This document shows, piece after piece, positions 1 through 11,850 of a stretch of DNA of 64,000 nt; positions within the stretch are counted from its first letter, which is position 1; every line of letters begins with the position of its first letter. The notes below the pieces were generated by a model that saw only the letters and a program-made list of their open reading frames with translations, was not told the DNA's origin and made no database searches. Origin of the DNA: Mortierella sp. BCC40632. Lineage: Eukaryota > Mortierellomycota > Mortierellomycetes > Mortierellales > Mortierellaceae. The stretch covers positions 1-64,000 of the forward strand of contig WAEK01000024.1 of assembly GCA_011634665.1 (NCBI GenBank). Reading direction: 5' to 3'. A program made the position numbers and the translations under genes.

Positions 1-1438
1 ATGAATCTACCACTTTCTGTGACCGAGGATTTTTGAGAGTTCAGCCCTATCTGTTTCTACGAATGGCTCCTAGTGCCCTTCACCTAGCTTTGGTGACGGC
101 TTTCTATACTCGACACGAGCCCCAACCTAGCTCCTGTTTTTGGAAGAATAGCTCGCTCTAATCGTGTATCCATACAGGCGCGTCAGGGAGTACTTTCCGA
201 AGTAATTAAAAAAACCTCCGCTGCTGGAGATTTCCTCAATCGTTTTCTTATGAATATCGACAGCTATGGAGCAGATGGAAGAAATTAAAAGGCTACCTAA
301 CCTCTACTTAATAGATGAACCCTGATGTCATGAGAGGCTATTTGTCTGAAACACGACTCTTAGAATTCAGGTCAGAGGATTGCCAATTGACGGAATATAT
401 AGTACTAGGAGTGATAAAGACTGACGAACACTACCTTCACCTACCGGTCCTCAAAGTCAGCAAGCCAAATGGCATCAAAAAACCGCTGACTTGATCAGGA
501 CCAGACCTCCTCTTTCATTGCCTCAGTCATCGGCGGCAAAGATCCAAGGACTGAAAGAAACGTGAGTGATTAGGTCAAAAGTTGAGACGAATAGAAATTC
601 TGAGAGCGTGATCCAAGCGGAATCGAAACTCCTGTACCCGCTTCAAGATATACGCCGCGCCCTCACACTGTCGTTTGCAAAACGATACAAACATGGGCGA
701 AAAAAGAAGGGGATAAAAAGTGGGCACGCCACCATTGGGAGTGAGGCAGGGGGGTGTGCGATAAGAAACAATGGCAGAACGCCCTATAGGAAGGCTACAA
801 AGATCAATCAGAAGCGAATGCAAAACCTTCTACCGAGAGGCGAGGGAATCATTTGGAAAAAAAAAATGCACAACTCCCCGCCGGAAGCAGGATGAGACAG
901 TCAAGCAGAGTCGTTTCCAACAAGCCCACTGTAAAACGGTAAGCGGTTTTCAGCCAAAATAGGCACTGTCGAAGCTCTTGGCTGCATGTTTCTGCTAAGC
1001 AGAAGTTCAAGAGGAGCCATTATAGGCAATGCCAAACAACTCTAGCTGGCTCAAACCACTTGGATGAATTTTTACAAAAAAAAAAAAGACAAAGACAAAC
1101 AAACAAACAACAACCTCGGGATACATTGTGATCACGAGAAGAGAGTTACAGGATAGCAGTGAATGGTACTCTTAGACTGGTTGGCGGATCGCTTGGCGGA
1201 TCGCTTGGCGCCTCGCGACACAAGGGTAACAAAGTCGTGATAAGCATGGGAATGGAGATGGTTTTCAGTGAAGGCCTGGACTCTGGTTGCTACTTAGATC
1301 GTTCATGGCGTATTTCGTGCAACTTGCCAAGTCTTTGTCGTACGATAGGAAATTGACTGTGCGTAACAACGAAAACAAACAAACGAATGCATACTAATAA
1401 CCTGTGCTTCTGATATTCGGAGCTACAACGTAGCCCAG

Positions 1439-1469
<31 letters not shown>

Positions 1470-1998
1470 TCTCGGAAATGGGGTATGCAAGGTTGGTATC
1501 TAGCGCCTTCACTCACCCCCTTTCCCGATACGCGACGGTGTTTTGGCAAAGCATTGTTGTTTTTTTTCCCTTCCTTTGCCTCCCCCCCCAAAAAAAAAGA
1601 AAGAAATGGTGAGTCAGTAACCACAGCAATCTCAACCATGACCATGCCTTGGGTAGATCGCTGCCGTTCAGCCTATTCCTGAAACTTGAATTTGAATAAT
1701 ATCTCTAGAGCATCTGCATAGAGCCTGGTAAGAAAACAGCAACAGGTACACTCATTTACTGGCACCTAAGAATAAACAAATCGTTCATTTGCCACCATGA
1801 GGAAATGTCAAAAGCGCTCCCATGTGGCACTACATCAATTAGAATAGGGCAGAGCCCTGAAAGCAGCACCAAAATACCTTCAGATTGACATTTTGCCTGA
1901 TTCCAAACTGGACTCTTAGTGCCAGATCGAGGGGACTACTAAGGCGACTCCCTAGGGATATTTCACACCGAATAGGATTAACTCTTGTAAAGAATAGT
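1..1998. other. intergenic, no gene recognised
   Basis: No open frame here shows domain-like composition; the short frames are interrupted and low in complexity. Visible features are short A and T runs (about 1077-1087, 1440-1470, 1560-1600) and a three-unit tandem repeat of TTGGCGGATCGC at 1181-1216, whose third unit has two changes. The 3' end of the LRR gene lies just beyond. Confidence 0.6.
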
Positions 1999-4900
1999 TT
2001 ATTCAAATTCTATGGTGCACTCCTCTAATATCCGCTTTACACTTGCCTGAAGTTCCATTTTGGCAGTATCAGATAAACCAGTACTACTAATCACGATTCG
2101 TTGTAATGAATGAGCTCCAGGCCGTGATATTTTATCGCATTCTCCTGAGATATTCCTCGACATCTGATCTGGAACTCTTTTTACAATCTCCCAGCCTTTA
2201 CAGTGGCCATTATCAAGCATATCATCGTCCACCTCCATCACTTCAACCACCTCATCCACCTCGTCTTCCTCCATTTCGCGAGCAAGGCTATCTTCTCCTT
2301 GTACGTATTGCAATAAGCGCCCTATTTGCCCCGACTCGAAATTGGAACCTACAAAGCTCAGCTCGTTTAAACTTGGAAAGGGAATAGCTTCGAGGACCAG
2401 ACTCCATGAGCGTATCGTCAACGTGAACTGGTGAAGATAAAGTCGCTTCAATTGAACGCAACTCTGGAGAAGTTCGACTAGATGTTCTGTTCCACTCCAC
2501 TCCAAATGCTGCGAATCTAAGACGGTTGCGGTCTCCGAGTCAGAGTCTGGGTGGTAGACTATCACAAACTCCTCCAACGACAAAAACTTTCTTTGAACTC
2601 TCTCCTCCTCAGAACACTTTTGCGCTAGTGTATCACAAAGCTTAGCGAACCATCCTTCCGTATTGAGACTGGTCATCCACAAGGCCTTCATCTGCTTGAG
2701 ATGCCTGATGATAAAGTCGACTCGCGCCGATCCTTCCTCGCCTTCACAAGACATGTCGACTGCAAGCTCAAGTCTACCTAGTTCATCCAACAAGTCAACT
2801 ACATCGCTCAGGAGCTCCAAGTGCCTCGTTGTTGGCGTATTGGACATGGCCACAGAGAGTTGCTCAAGTCCGGATACTCTTTTGTTGCCATCCTTGACCG
2901 GGAGTTTACCCTGACGGCGTTGATTCACCGACAAGACCTCTACTAGATCTTGGAGTACATCGCAATCAACATTGTTCGGGATGACCACCTTCTTTAAAGA
3001 ACTAGGGTACACAAGCCTGCTGAGGGAAGAAAGGAGCTCACCGAGATGACTTGAGGTGATATCTGTCAAATACAGCTCAGCATTGGCTGAAAACTCGTTT
3101 GTGTACCTGAACTCTGCCAAAAGGGAGTTAAAGCTTGGGTCTTCCAAACGCAACTTGAGCAATTGAGTGGACGGCTTTTTTGAAAGGACCTTGGCAATCT
3201 GCCCATACAATGTTCCAAACCCATGGGCTGCACAATTGATGTTGACCTCCGACAACAGTTTGGCTTCTAGGATGAGATCCGAGAAAAACTTTGGCAACAT
3301 CCAACCCTGGCCATTGTTCATTTCAGACAACTTTGAGAGTCGGATCGAACGAAGCTTTTTTAGGTTGGAGCTGGTGAAAGCCGAATTGGTGAGGGTACTC
3401 GTGTCGACATCGACAGACAGAATGATCTTGTGGTCCTTGTTGTCATCGCTTGGCCCAAAGACAATCAATCCTCTTGACTCCCCCACAGGACTCTCATCGG
3501 TACTCTTCACAATCTCGAACCGGGTCAAGGCTTCATGCGACCGTGCAGTGTTAAGCAGGTATTTGTAAATGGATCCGAGCATCGTCGTCACATCTCTTAC
3601 TCGCAGTCTCAGGTCTTGCAAATTCGGATATACCCTCAGAAGGCCCTCGCAATAAGTCTCTTGCCTAGACCAGCTCGAGACTCCGAGATCCAACTTTTGC
3701 AATTTGTCTTGAGGCTTGCTTGCACTGCTATCGATGATGAAGTCGTCATAACCTGTCTGAGTGAACTCTGTGAGTCTTGGGTTACTCATGATATCGGCAA
3801 TAACCTGATTTCGTTCCATGGGTGTTATCGAGGCAACTTTGGCTGAGCGTGGGAGCAAAAACGACGACTGTGACCAATCGAGTTGAAGAATAGTCACTGA
3901 GGACCTCATGATAGATTCCTGAAGTGTCTTAAAGGCCGCTAACTCGATATCCCATGGTAGCACAATTTGAAGCTGGCGGATCATGGTCGTCTCCCTGAGA
4001 AGGACAAAGAATTGGTTGGAAAGACCGGGTGTCCTGAGAGCGAGATGGATCGATGCTAACTGGGGATTATAAAAACCTCCGCTCATCTTTACTGCATCGA
4101 TGAGCCAATCTGTCACAAGTTTACTCTTTGTCTCCCGAAAGTGTTCCAGGCATACGAACTGATCTCGATGGACATCGTCAATGATGCGACGAGTTTTCCC
4201 CTGATCCTGTTTGGATTGTTTCTCGAGCTCTTGAACTTCAATGGGCCACTCGTCCCTGTTGCTGATGAGTCTCCTGTCATCGTCAAGATAGTCTCTTAAC
4301 AATAGCAGATCCGTGCCGTCGATTGGTTTTTTGTTCCTTGCACCAGGAAATGAATGGATAAAGACTTTGGTTTTCTCCAGCCATACTCTCTGAGACCCTT
4401 CACAATCAACCAACAACCGGTCAATTATCTGCTCCATATGGTGCCCAAACACATTCACCAGCTTTCCTATTGAATTCTTTCGTAATAGAATGCCTTTAGA
4501 GCCCTTTGGCAGGTGCAATAAAAAATCTCTCGTCCTGTGTTGGCAAGAAACTGTAGGTTGCACGCCGCCTGTGCAGATGAAATACAGTCGAAAGTTGAGG
4601 TTTGCCAGACTGAAATCCAGCTTGTCAGGGAGGATAATAAAATACTGCGAAAAGGAGTATCCGCCGAAGTCAAAAGTCATTGGCGGTGCACTCTTGGATG
4701 GGCCTTGCTGCGTCTCTTCTGAGTGCTGTTGACGATGTCGTGCTTGCTCTTGAGTACAGGTATCTGTTGGCTGACTCGATTCCCCCTCAGGGGTGACATC
4801 ACCGCTCTTTGCATGGTCATTTGTAAACTGATCGAGGGTCTGCGCCGCCTCTTTTCTAGAATAAAAATAAATATATATCATGCTATGTGGTTAGTCATCA

Positions 4901-5870
4901 TGCCACTCTCTTAATTTCGGTTTCGCTATCAACATTGGACTTACAGTTGATCGGTCACTATCCCTTCTTTGCACTCTAATAGAACACTCGAGCAAGTATT
5001 ACTCGGTGATGAAGACCCTTGACTAATGAAATAATACTGTGGGTCCTGAAAACTCGGTATCTTGAAGTATTCAGGTGGAAGTGTTGATATGTTGATAGGG
5101 AGGTCGGGCCATGAAGATGCGGGAGGCGGAGGATGTGGTCCAAAAGGAGAAAATTGACCGGGAGTATGAGTAGGAGGATTGAAAGCAGGGTCGAGAGGCT
5201 TATGGACGATGGATGAGGGCTGGTAGGAAGTAGGAATATGAGGGATGTATGGAGCGATGAGTGGATGAACGTAATTTAAGGATGGAAAAGGCCCTGGGGC
5301 CGATTGAACGATCCCTGCTAAGTGTGGTTCCAAGGAGAGTTCGGGAGTAGAGAAGAGATACTCAGGATATGTAGATTTGGCGTATCCTATTGTTAGTCTT
5401 GGGTCTTCTACTTCAGTGGTGGAAGACGCTGAGTATGACAACCCTCCTTTGACTGGATCCGGTTGGTTGAAAGACTGGTCCAAAGCATGCGAAAACTGAA
5501 GCAGGGCTTCCAGGTCTGCCGTATACATAACAGAGTCCGGTATTGGAAGCATGGTTGTTGGTACCGGGACGCCAGAGTTAGGAGTGGGCCGAGTCTTTTT
5601 ACAAGGAGATTGACTGGAGGTGTTGCAATCTTCGTTGCTAGGATGTATAGTGCGCTTCTCTTTTGGAGACATTGATGGCACTTTTAACGGATGGAATGGA
5701 AAAGGAAGACGGATGAAATGATGAAAGCTTCGCCCTGGCCCAATTTTTAGAACCTGGCGGAGCAAGCCACGTCTAGCCTCTTGGAACAATACCGATAAGG
5801 TTCTAGGCGGTAGATTCGCCAGTTCTGTCACTACACTAAGGATGGCACAAATTGTCACTAGGGGGTTCAT
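1999..5870 (-). CDS. large two-exon leucine-rich-repeat (RNI-like) protein of unknown function
   Basis: Two exons, 5870-4945 and 4855-1999, join in frame across an 89-nt intron with donor GTAAGT, branch CTAAC (about 4890) and acceptor TTCTAG, giving about 1260 residues. A later start at 5672 (residue 67) is also possible. Residues about 67-310 are Pro/Ser-rich and low complexity. The middle part (about 370-560) is globular and I do not recognise it. The last roughly 600 residues carry irregular leucine-rich repeats, such as LKRLYLHQF and LNELSFVGS, of the RNI type common in F-box/LRR families. No F-box is evident, and no signal peptide or clear membrane span. The tail is acidic. The protein is probably a protein-binding scaffold. 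Intron and frame are well supported; function is not assigned. Confidence 0.75.
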
Positions 5871-7750
5871 ACAGCTTTTCCTTAATAGGCGGGTATCCCG
5901 AAGTACCGCTTCTTATGTTGCCTGGCTATCTTAAAGACATCCATTCCCTTTGCTTAAGAGACTGACTACTTCTTCACTGATACCACTCAGGAAAAAAAAA
6001 ATGATCTACCACCATCGGTCTTTCCTCTATACTGTCCTAGGGCCAATTTAAGGAGGATGAAAGGGGTTGCAAGAGAGCTAAGAAGATGGAGCCAAAGGAC
6101 GAGAAAAAAGTTAGAATAGGTTTGAGTAAACTAAGGTGCAACTTTTTTGAAATCTACCCGCCCCCGCCCCCTTCTCCCTCCCGGTCTAAGGGGCATATTA
6201 TATTGATGGCTCTTGTTTGGGAATTGTAAAATGCATCACAACTTACCGCATCAATACGAGCCAACGACAATGATATTGTATTTGGGACTGCCGCACCCCT
6301 GTATGAGAATATAAAATGGGCTACTCAATGATTACTACCTAATAATCCACTACTTTGACAGTACTATTGCCTCTGAGACAGCTCGGGAGAAGGGGAGGGG
6401 GACCTTTGACAGAGACTTTCGTGAGGCAATAATCAAAATTAACATTGAATAGGCTGCAAAACTTTATTCATTTCATTAAAAGCCAGGAACTAGTAGCCGA
6501 GCCTAGGTCTGACGCGTTTATGTGAAACAAAATTTTGATATGGGATCCTCTATGGCAAACCTGGAGTAAATCGCTTTTCCACCCAACGGGTAGAAGTGCA
6601 CGAGGTCTATCTAAGGCACTGTGGACTCAAAGCTAGCAAAAGCAGCAACAGCATACCTTGCCACCTAGAATATGATAAAAGTACCGCCATATCAACAAAA
6701 CTACATAACTCAAAGATCTTTCACAAAGCTTTGCTCTGGAGATCAATGAGATGGTGCAAGGGATGACTGACACTCAAATCAGGAACAAAGAGTGTCATCA
6801 CAATGTCGCTTTGCCAACACTCCGCCGAGTCAAAGCTTTGCTTCTTGTGGTGAGAGAGTTCCATCTTTGATTGGCCTAAGTACCAGTTGTCAAAGGCAGT
6901 TTTGAGATGTTGGCCAGGTATTGCATTAATGGGGTGAATACCATTGTGCGTAACAGCTGGATGGAGTAGGCCCAATCTACCACCCATGTCATTCATCTAG
7001 ATCAGCCTCCTGCTTGTCTAGCCCCTCTGTCATGAATCCGCCTCCTTACTCTAAGGAGAATGTTAGCTTGTGCCATAGCGATTTTGAAAGATTGTGCGCA
7101 AAAACACTCGCTAAAGCCGAGGGTAGTCTCTTTGGTATAAGTTATCTGCTCATTGAGTGGATTACATTACGATGACACGAGTTTATCCTAGTTGCTCTCT
7201 TATTCGCACATGCAAAGGTTGGTAACTCTTGTTTATCTAATGAAATCGTAAACTCGAGTTTTTAGATCTCATGGATTCCTTCTGGATAACACCATGCTCT
7301 GATAGGTTTACTTGGGCCTTTTCAGAAGCTCACACACGAGTTTATTAACTGTTGTGAAAAACATCCACTCTCTAATTGGATTCTACATCATGTGCCTTGA
7401 CATTAAAACGTATTAAAACATGGATTTTTTTCTAAGCACTGAGCGTTACTCAACCTATGAAATCTTCAATACTTGACAATTGTATGGTACCTACACAAGG
7501 TCTTATGATTGGCACATGGTTGCTGCACTCCAAAGGGAGTTAAGTTGATAGATCATATGTGACTCAACATGTGGAGAGATCCCCTAAGTGAACCCCTTTG
7601 CTTCGCCTGCTTCTCTCTCCCCTGCATGAGTGTCAGCTCCAGACCCTGACTCGAACCCCTATTGAGTAACTCGAGCAACTCTTGGAGTTCTCCTAGCTGC
7701 ATAGTAGTAGAGGGAGAAAATAGGAGAAAGAGGCTGCACTTGTGCCCATC

Positions 7751-7752
<2 letters not shown>
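5871..7752. other. intergenic, no convincing gene
   Basis: AT-rich sequence without a supported gene. A 91-residue frame on the minus strand (6996-6721) has protein-like composition but no recognisable family, no splice partner and an in-frame stop just upstream. I treat it as chance or a gene relic. A run of about 30 A begins at 7753. Confidence 0.5.
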
Positions 7753-7784
<32 letters not shown>

Positions 7785-8345
7785 GGCTAGGACAACAGGG
7801 AGGACGGGTCGTTCGTAGAGACCAGGCTTCAGGGAGAGAGATTATGAGCACATGTGGGGTCACTAGAGAGTATTTTCAAAGTTATCAAGGCGGACGCATA
7901 GGACGTCAACTCAGATAGCAAAGTACATGGTGCTATCAAAGAGTATGATCGAACGCAGATCTGGGGTCAAAGGTAAAAGACCAAAGTGGAATGGGAAAAG
8001 TCCATAGGAACCACCACGGTGAGCAAACGCGTTGAGTGTCGCAACGGTGCTGGAGGACACCGACCTAGTCACGGTGATCTCTCGGATTTGAAAGATTCAC
8101 TTCGGTTAAAGCCAGAGCTCAGAGAGGAGAAAGGGAAGTAGGCAAGACAATGTTGGCATATGTCCTAATCACTCATGCGTAAGAGGGTGATGGCTGTTGA
8201 GCGTCTGGAGGTTGTTTAAACGGTTTTCATTCACGGGTGTGATCTCGCTTTAGTACCAAGTGGCAACAAGGCGACTGGAGCCGCCCTTGGGTTTCTATAA
8301 GCTCTACTCGCCTACATGAGGTCTTTGTTATGGAAAAAAAAAAAG
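7785..8345 (+). mobile_element. 5'-truncated LINE copy, subfamily B, with poly-A tail
   Basis: Conceptual translation at 7800-8150 matches the C-terminal part of the LINE on the minus strand at 10.8-11.3 kb (for example KVEWEKSIG, then GGHRPSHGDLSDL), with an internal deletion, stops and frameshifts. The 3' UTR (about 8175-8335) matches the UTR of the 10.6-kb copy, including a GC-rich hairpin, and ends in about 11 A at 8335-8345. It is an old dead-on-arrival insertion. The 5' boundary is approximate. Confidence 0.7.
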
Positions 8346-9277
8346 CAATAGTCTGTTTTTTAAACTGCAGTTGCTCCTTGGAACATTTGGCTGCGTGAGC
8401 TGGTTCGCTTTAATGGCGGTTTGACTTCACGTTGCAGTGACTGGAGCTCGTCTAGCTCATAAGGCCTCGTAGTGGGAAAATAAGATAACGCCCCTGTGAT
8501 TCTCCATAGTGGAAAGTAAAGCTAGGGATTTTTTTAACAGTCTATTTCTGTTTAGATTGCTACATAGGCAAGGAAATACTCTTAGGCCTTTGCCTAGTGA
8601 TGGTAATACCCGTAACCATGTCAACTACATGTGGCCACTGGTCCTAAACTACGACTACCATCCCTCAACAGAATATTGGAAGGTTGAAAGTAAGTTAGGT
8701 CCGGAATAGGATCCGCTCCATCCGCCCCATCATCACCAAATGTCATCCCCCTGCTTGGTGGCCCAGCAAACGGGTATCTGTTGCTTCTATGCCAGCTTGG
8801 ATACTCCCCTCTGTGTCCTTTTAGTTGTTTCTCGCATGAAAATACTTCGGGGGCGTAAAGGAAACCAAAGCCATCGCTCCACGTTGCTCTGGCTCCCTTA
8901 GTCGGGCATCTTTTTCTTTGAACAGAGATTCCATTGAGCTGCTCCCACTCGATTGTCGCTTTGCATTACTTCTTCGAGAGCACTTCTATTGCATGCTCTT
9001 TGCTATTGGATATGATACAGAAAAATTATGTGATATCTCGACAGCTACTACCTTTGTCACCTTGAACTGTGTTTTCCAGGTTTTGCTAGGTGTCGCTGGC
9101 GCAATACCGCTATAGAAGGAGTCAAATGTTCATTGTGAGGAGGCTGCATTTAGTCTGCAGCCTCAATAGACTGCATGGGGGTCCTCCCGATAGACTACAG
9201 ACGATCGCATCTGTCCGCGGGTGCCTCCAGACTAAGTATCTTGGGGATCTGTTATCTGTCCTTTCGAGTCTACAGTC
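8346..9277. other. intergenic, no gene recognised
   Basis: I see no coding region, RNA gene or clear repeat boundary. The stretch lies between two LINE insertions and may contain older repeat debris. Confidence 0.5.
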
Positions 9278-9868
9278 TTTTTTTTTTTTTTTTTTTTTTT
9301 TAAAACAGTCTGTTTCTGCTGGAAATAGCTATGTAGGTCAAGACTAAACTAAACTGGTCACGGTTACAGCGGAGCGGTGACAATCCTTCATAATACCATA
9401 ATAGCTCATGTTGCCGAAGCCCCGCGCAATGATTGCCGTCCTTTTCAAGACGATTAAAAGGCTGAAAAATCAGGCTGTCACCAGAAAGGAATCCTCCCCA
9501 TCCTCTCCATCTCCTCCAAATGTCGCTTGCCTGCTAGACTCTCTAACAGGGTGGCATCAGCAGATGCCATATCGTTCTGCGCACCAGGGCAGCGTTGCTC
9601 GAGGTGATCAGCCAAGGGTGCTCCACAGCGGCAAACACCAGCAGGGCATTAGAAACCATCACCATCACTCCATCGTCCTCGTTCTCCTTGAAAAGCGCCT
9701 TTCTTTTTCCCGGGAGTGATCCTATGTCGTGCTTCCCATGCCACAGTTGCCTCACATCTGTCCTTCCATAGAACCTCGGATGCCTTTCCTTCGATTAAAC
9801 GGACGAAATGGTGTACAGTGGCTGCTGCCACTTTTTTGGGGACTGAGAACATAGGGGCCCAAATCGTA
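9278..9868 (-). mobile_element. 5'-truncated LINE copy, subfamily A (copy 1)
   Basis: On the minus strand this runs from a C-terminal coding relic to a poly-A tail, read as poly-T at 9278-9301. The relic around 9850-9650 (VHHFVRLIEGKASEVLWKDR, then CEATVAWE) aligns with the C-terminus of the subfamily B LINE (FFEAIEEYG, then RCETTVEWE), so the two subfamilies are related. The 3' end reads CAGCAGAAACAGACTGTTTT before the A tail. No target-site duplication was found, probably because copy 2 is nested at its 5' side. Confidence 0.7.
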
Positions 9869-9869
9869 G

Positions 9870-10337
9870 TTTTTTTTTTTTTTTTTTTATAACAATCTGT
9901 TTCCGCTGGAATAGCCGTGCAAGCAACACTAAACTAAGAAAACCTAATCTAGCCCCGGCCACCGCTTTGCGGTGGCAACCCTCCATCAACCATAACAGCT
10001 CACGTGGCTGTTGCCCCGAGCAACGATTGCCGTCTCTCTCGAGACATTTAAATAGTTGAGAAAAAGATCGTTACCGGAAAGGTATCCTCCCCATCCTTTC
10101 CAACACCCCCAAATGTCGCCGTCCTGCTAGACTATCGAGCAGGGAGGTACCAGCCGACGCTGCGTCGTTCTATGCTCCTGGGCATCGTTGCTCCTGGTGA
10201 TCAACAAGAAGGGATCCGCACTGGCAGGCGTCAGCAGGGCATGCAAACCCATAACCATCGCTCCAGCGTCCTCTTGCTCCTTGGGAATGGCCTTTCTTCC
10301 CGGGCCCCGAGGAAGCGGGGCGGGAAGCTTTACCAAC
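9870..10337 (-). mobile_element. 5'-truncated LINE copy, subfamily A (copy 2)
   Basis: A second diverged copy of the same 3' region, with poly-T at 9870-9888. It aligns along its length with copy 1, for example GCTAGACT near 10125 with its counterpart near 9535. The coding relic PGRKAIPKEQEDAGAMVMG corresponds to PGKRKALFKENEDDGVMVMV in copy 1. The 3' UTR has a near-perfect hairpin (GCCACCGC / GCGGTGGC) around 9958-9978. No target-site duplication was recognised. Confidence 0.7.
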
Positions 10338-10426
10338 TTTTTTTTTTTTTTTTTTTTTAAAACAATCTGTTTCTGCTGGAAATAGCTATGTAGGCTAAGA
10401 CTAAACTAAGGGAAGCTTTACCAACT
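10322..10426 (-). mobile_element. very short LINE subfamily A insertion (copy 3) with 17-bp target-site duplication
   Basis: The 17-bp target GGGAAGCTTTACCAACT occurs at 10322-10338 and again at 10410-10426. Between them are poly-T (10339-10358) and only about 51 nt of the subfamily A 3' end, starting AAAACAATCTG on the plus strand. This is a severely 5'-truncated target-primed reverse-transcription product, inserted at the edge of copy 2. Confidence 0.88.
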
Positions 10427-10454
10427 AAGGAAGGCACACCCGCCTATCCTGGCT

Positions 10455-10578
10455 TCTTCGAAGGGATTTTTTTTTGTTAACGAGGGCCCCACGTGGGCAT
10501 GCAGAGTTTATGGAATACCGGGGCTACTGCCCCGTTGTCACTTGGGCCATAACAGGATCTAGCCCTGTCTTCGAAGGG
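10455..10578 (-). mobile_element. short LINE subfamily B insertion with 11-bp target-site duplication
   Basis: TCTTCGAAGGG flanks the insertion at 10455-10465 and 10568-10578. The insert (10466-10567) begins with poly-T and then matches the last roughly 90 nt of the long subfamily B copy (GTTAACGAGGGCCCCACGTG against GTTAACAAAGACCCCACGTG at 10606). It carries the same hairpin position with different paired bases. Confidence 0.85.
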
Positions 10579-10814
10579 GAAAAAAAAAAAAAAATTTTTT
10601 TTTTTGTTAACAAAGACCCCACGTGGGCATGTAGAGTTTATAGAAGACCAGGGCGGCTCCGGCCGCCCTGTTGCCACTTGGTACCAAAACGGGATTACAC
10701 CCGCGAATGAAAACTATCTAAACAGCCTCCAGACACTCAACAGCCATCACCCACGTACGCATGAGTGGTCGTATTGCCAGCTCCCTACGTGGCCCCGTTG
10801 CGCTCATTCGTCGT

Positions 10815-11627
10815 CTATGAGCCTGAGTCCATCGCTAACACTTTTTTCCAGCTCCCTAACCTCTCCATTACGTCCAACTTTTTCTTTCCCAAGACATACG
10901 CCAACACCGTCTCGTCTGCTTCCCCATATGCCTCTCTGAGGTCTGGCTTCAACCGAAGTGGATTGTTCAAATCCGAGAAATCACCGTGGCTACGTTGGTG
11001 TCCTCCGTCACCGTTGCGTCTCTCAGCGCGTTTGCTCACCGCGGTGATTCCTATAGACTTTTCCCATTCCACTGTGGTCTCACACCTTTGACCCCAAATC
11101 TGCTTTCTACCATACTCCTCAATGGCCTCAAAGAACCGTGTCGCCATATACTTCGCTGTCTTGGTTGACGTCCTGTGCATCTGCTTCCACTTTTGGACCA
11201 CCACGTCTACAACCAATCCCTGGTATGCTTCCCTAATCGTGTGTGGCCTGGTCACCTCTTCCTCCTCCTGTTCTCTCTCGCGCTCCCCCGGACGGATGTC
11301 CTTGATGCCTTCAAAAAGAGACCTCCAATGAGTCCCCAAGTCTTCCTCATTCCTCTCCCTGAATCCCGGCTTCTTCGAATGGTCCGATCTTCCTGCTTTC
11401 CTCCTTCCTTGCTCTACCCATGCCTTCAACTCCCTCCTGTACTGCGTACGTCCATACTCCTCGACCTTCTCTACTTCTCCTTTCCAATGCTCTCCTTGCT
11501 CCTTCACTGTTGCCTTGCATTCCCAAACGTGCCTCGTCGTCTCTGTCTCTTCTCTACAGACCCTGCACTTGTCATCCTCGTAGAGTTCTGGGTGGCGCCT
11601 CTTCATTTCCGTCAGAGTTGGAAGCAT
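10815..11627 (-). pseudogene. LINE C-terminal region with zinc-binding motif
   Basis: A 270-residue open frame downstream of the RNase H fragment in another frame. Near its start, DKCRVCREETETTRHVWEC has the CxxC-x8-H-x3-C arrangement of the zinc segment that follows RNase H in many LINE polyproteins. The remainder is charged and helical. The segment between 11850 and 11628 is coding-like in alternating frames, which places at least two indels there. Confidence 0.8.
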
Positions 11628-11850
11628 CCCATGGAGTTTCTTGATCCTGTGCGCCCTCCTCTTGCAGTCCCCCCTCGCTGGTATACAGACTTCTCGGTGG
11701 GTTCTTCTCGTGAAGTATATCCAGTGTGGCGCTCCATTCTACACGTCTCCAATCTTGGATGTTTTCCTTTTGTTCTGTTTTGCCGTACCCAGTGTTGATG
11801 CATTCGTGACGCCGACTGCAGCTTCAATACCTGTCGCACATCGTCCTCCA

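Noticed and set aside
6721..6996. 91-residue minus-strand frame with protein-like composition
   Set aside because: No recognisable family, flanking stop codon and no exon signals; kept only as a note in the intergenic entry.
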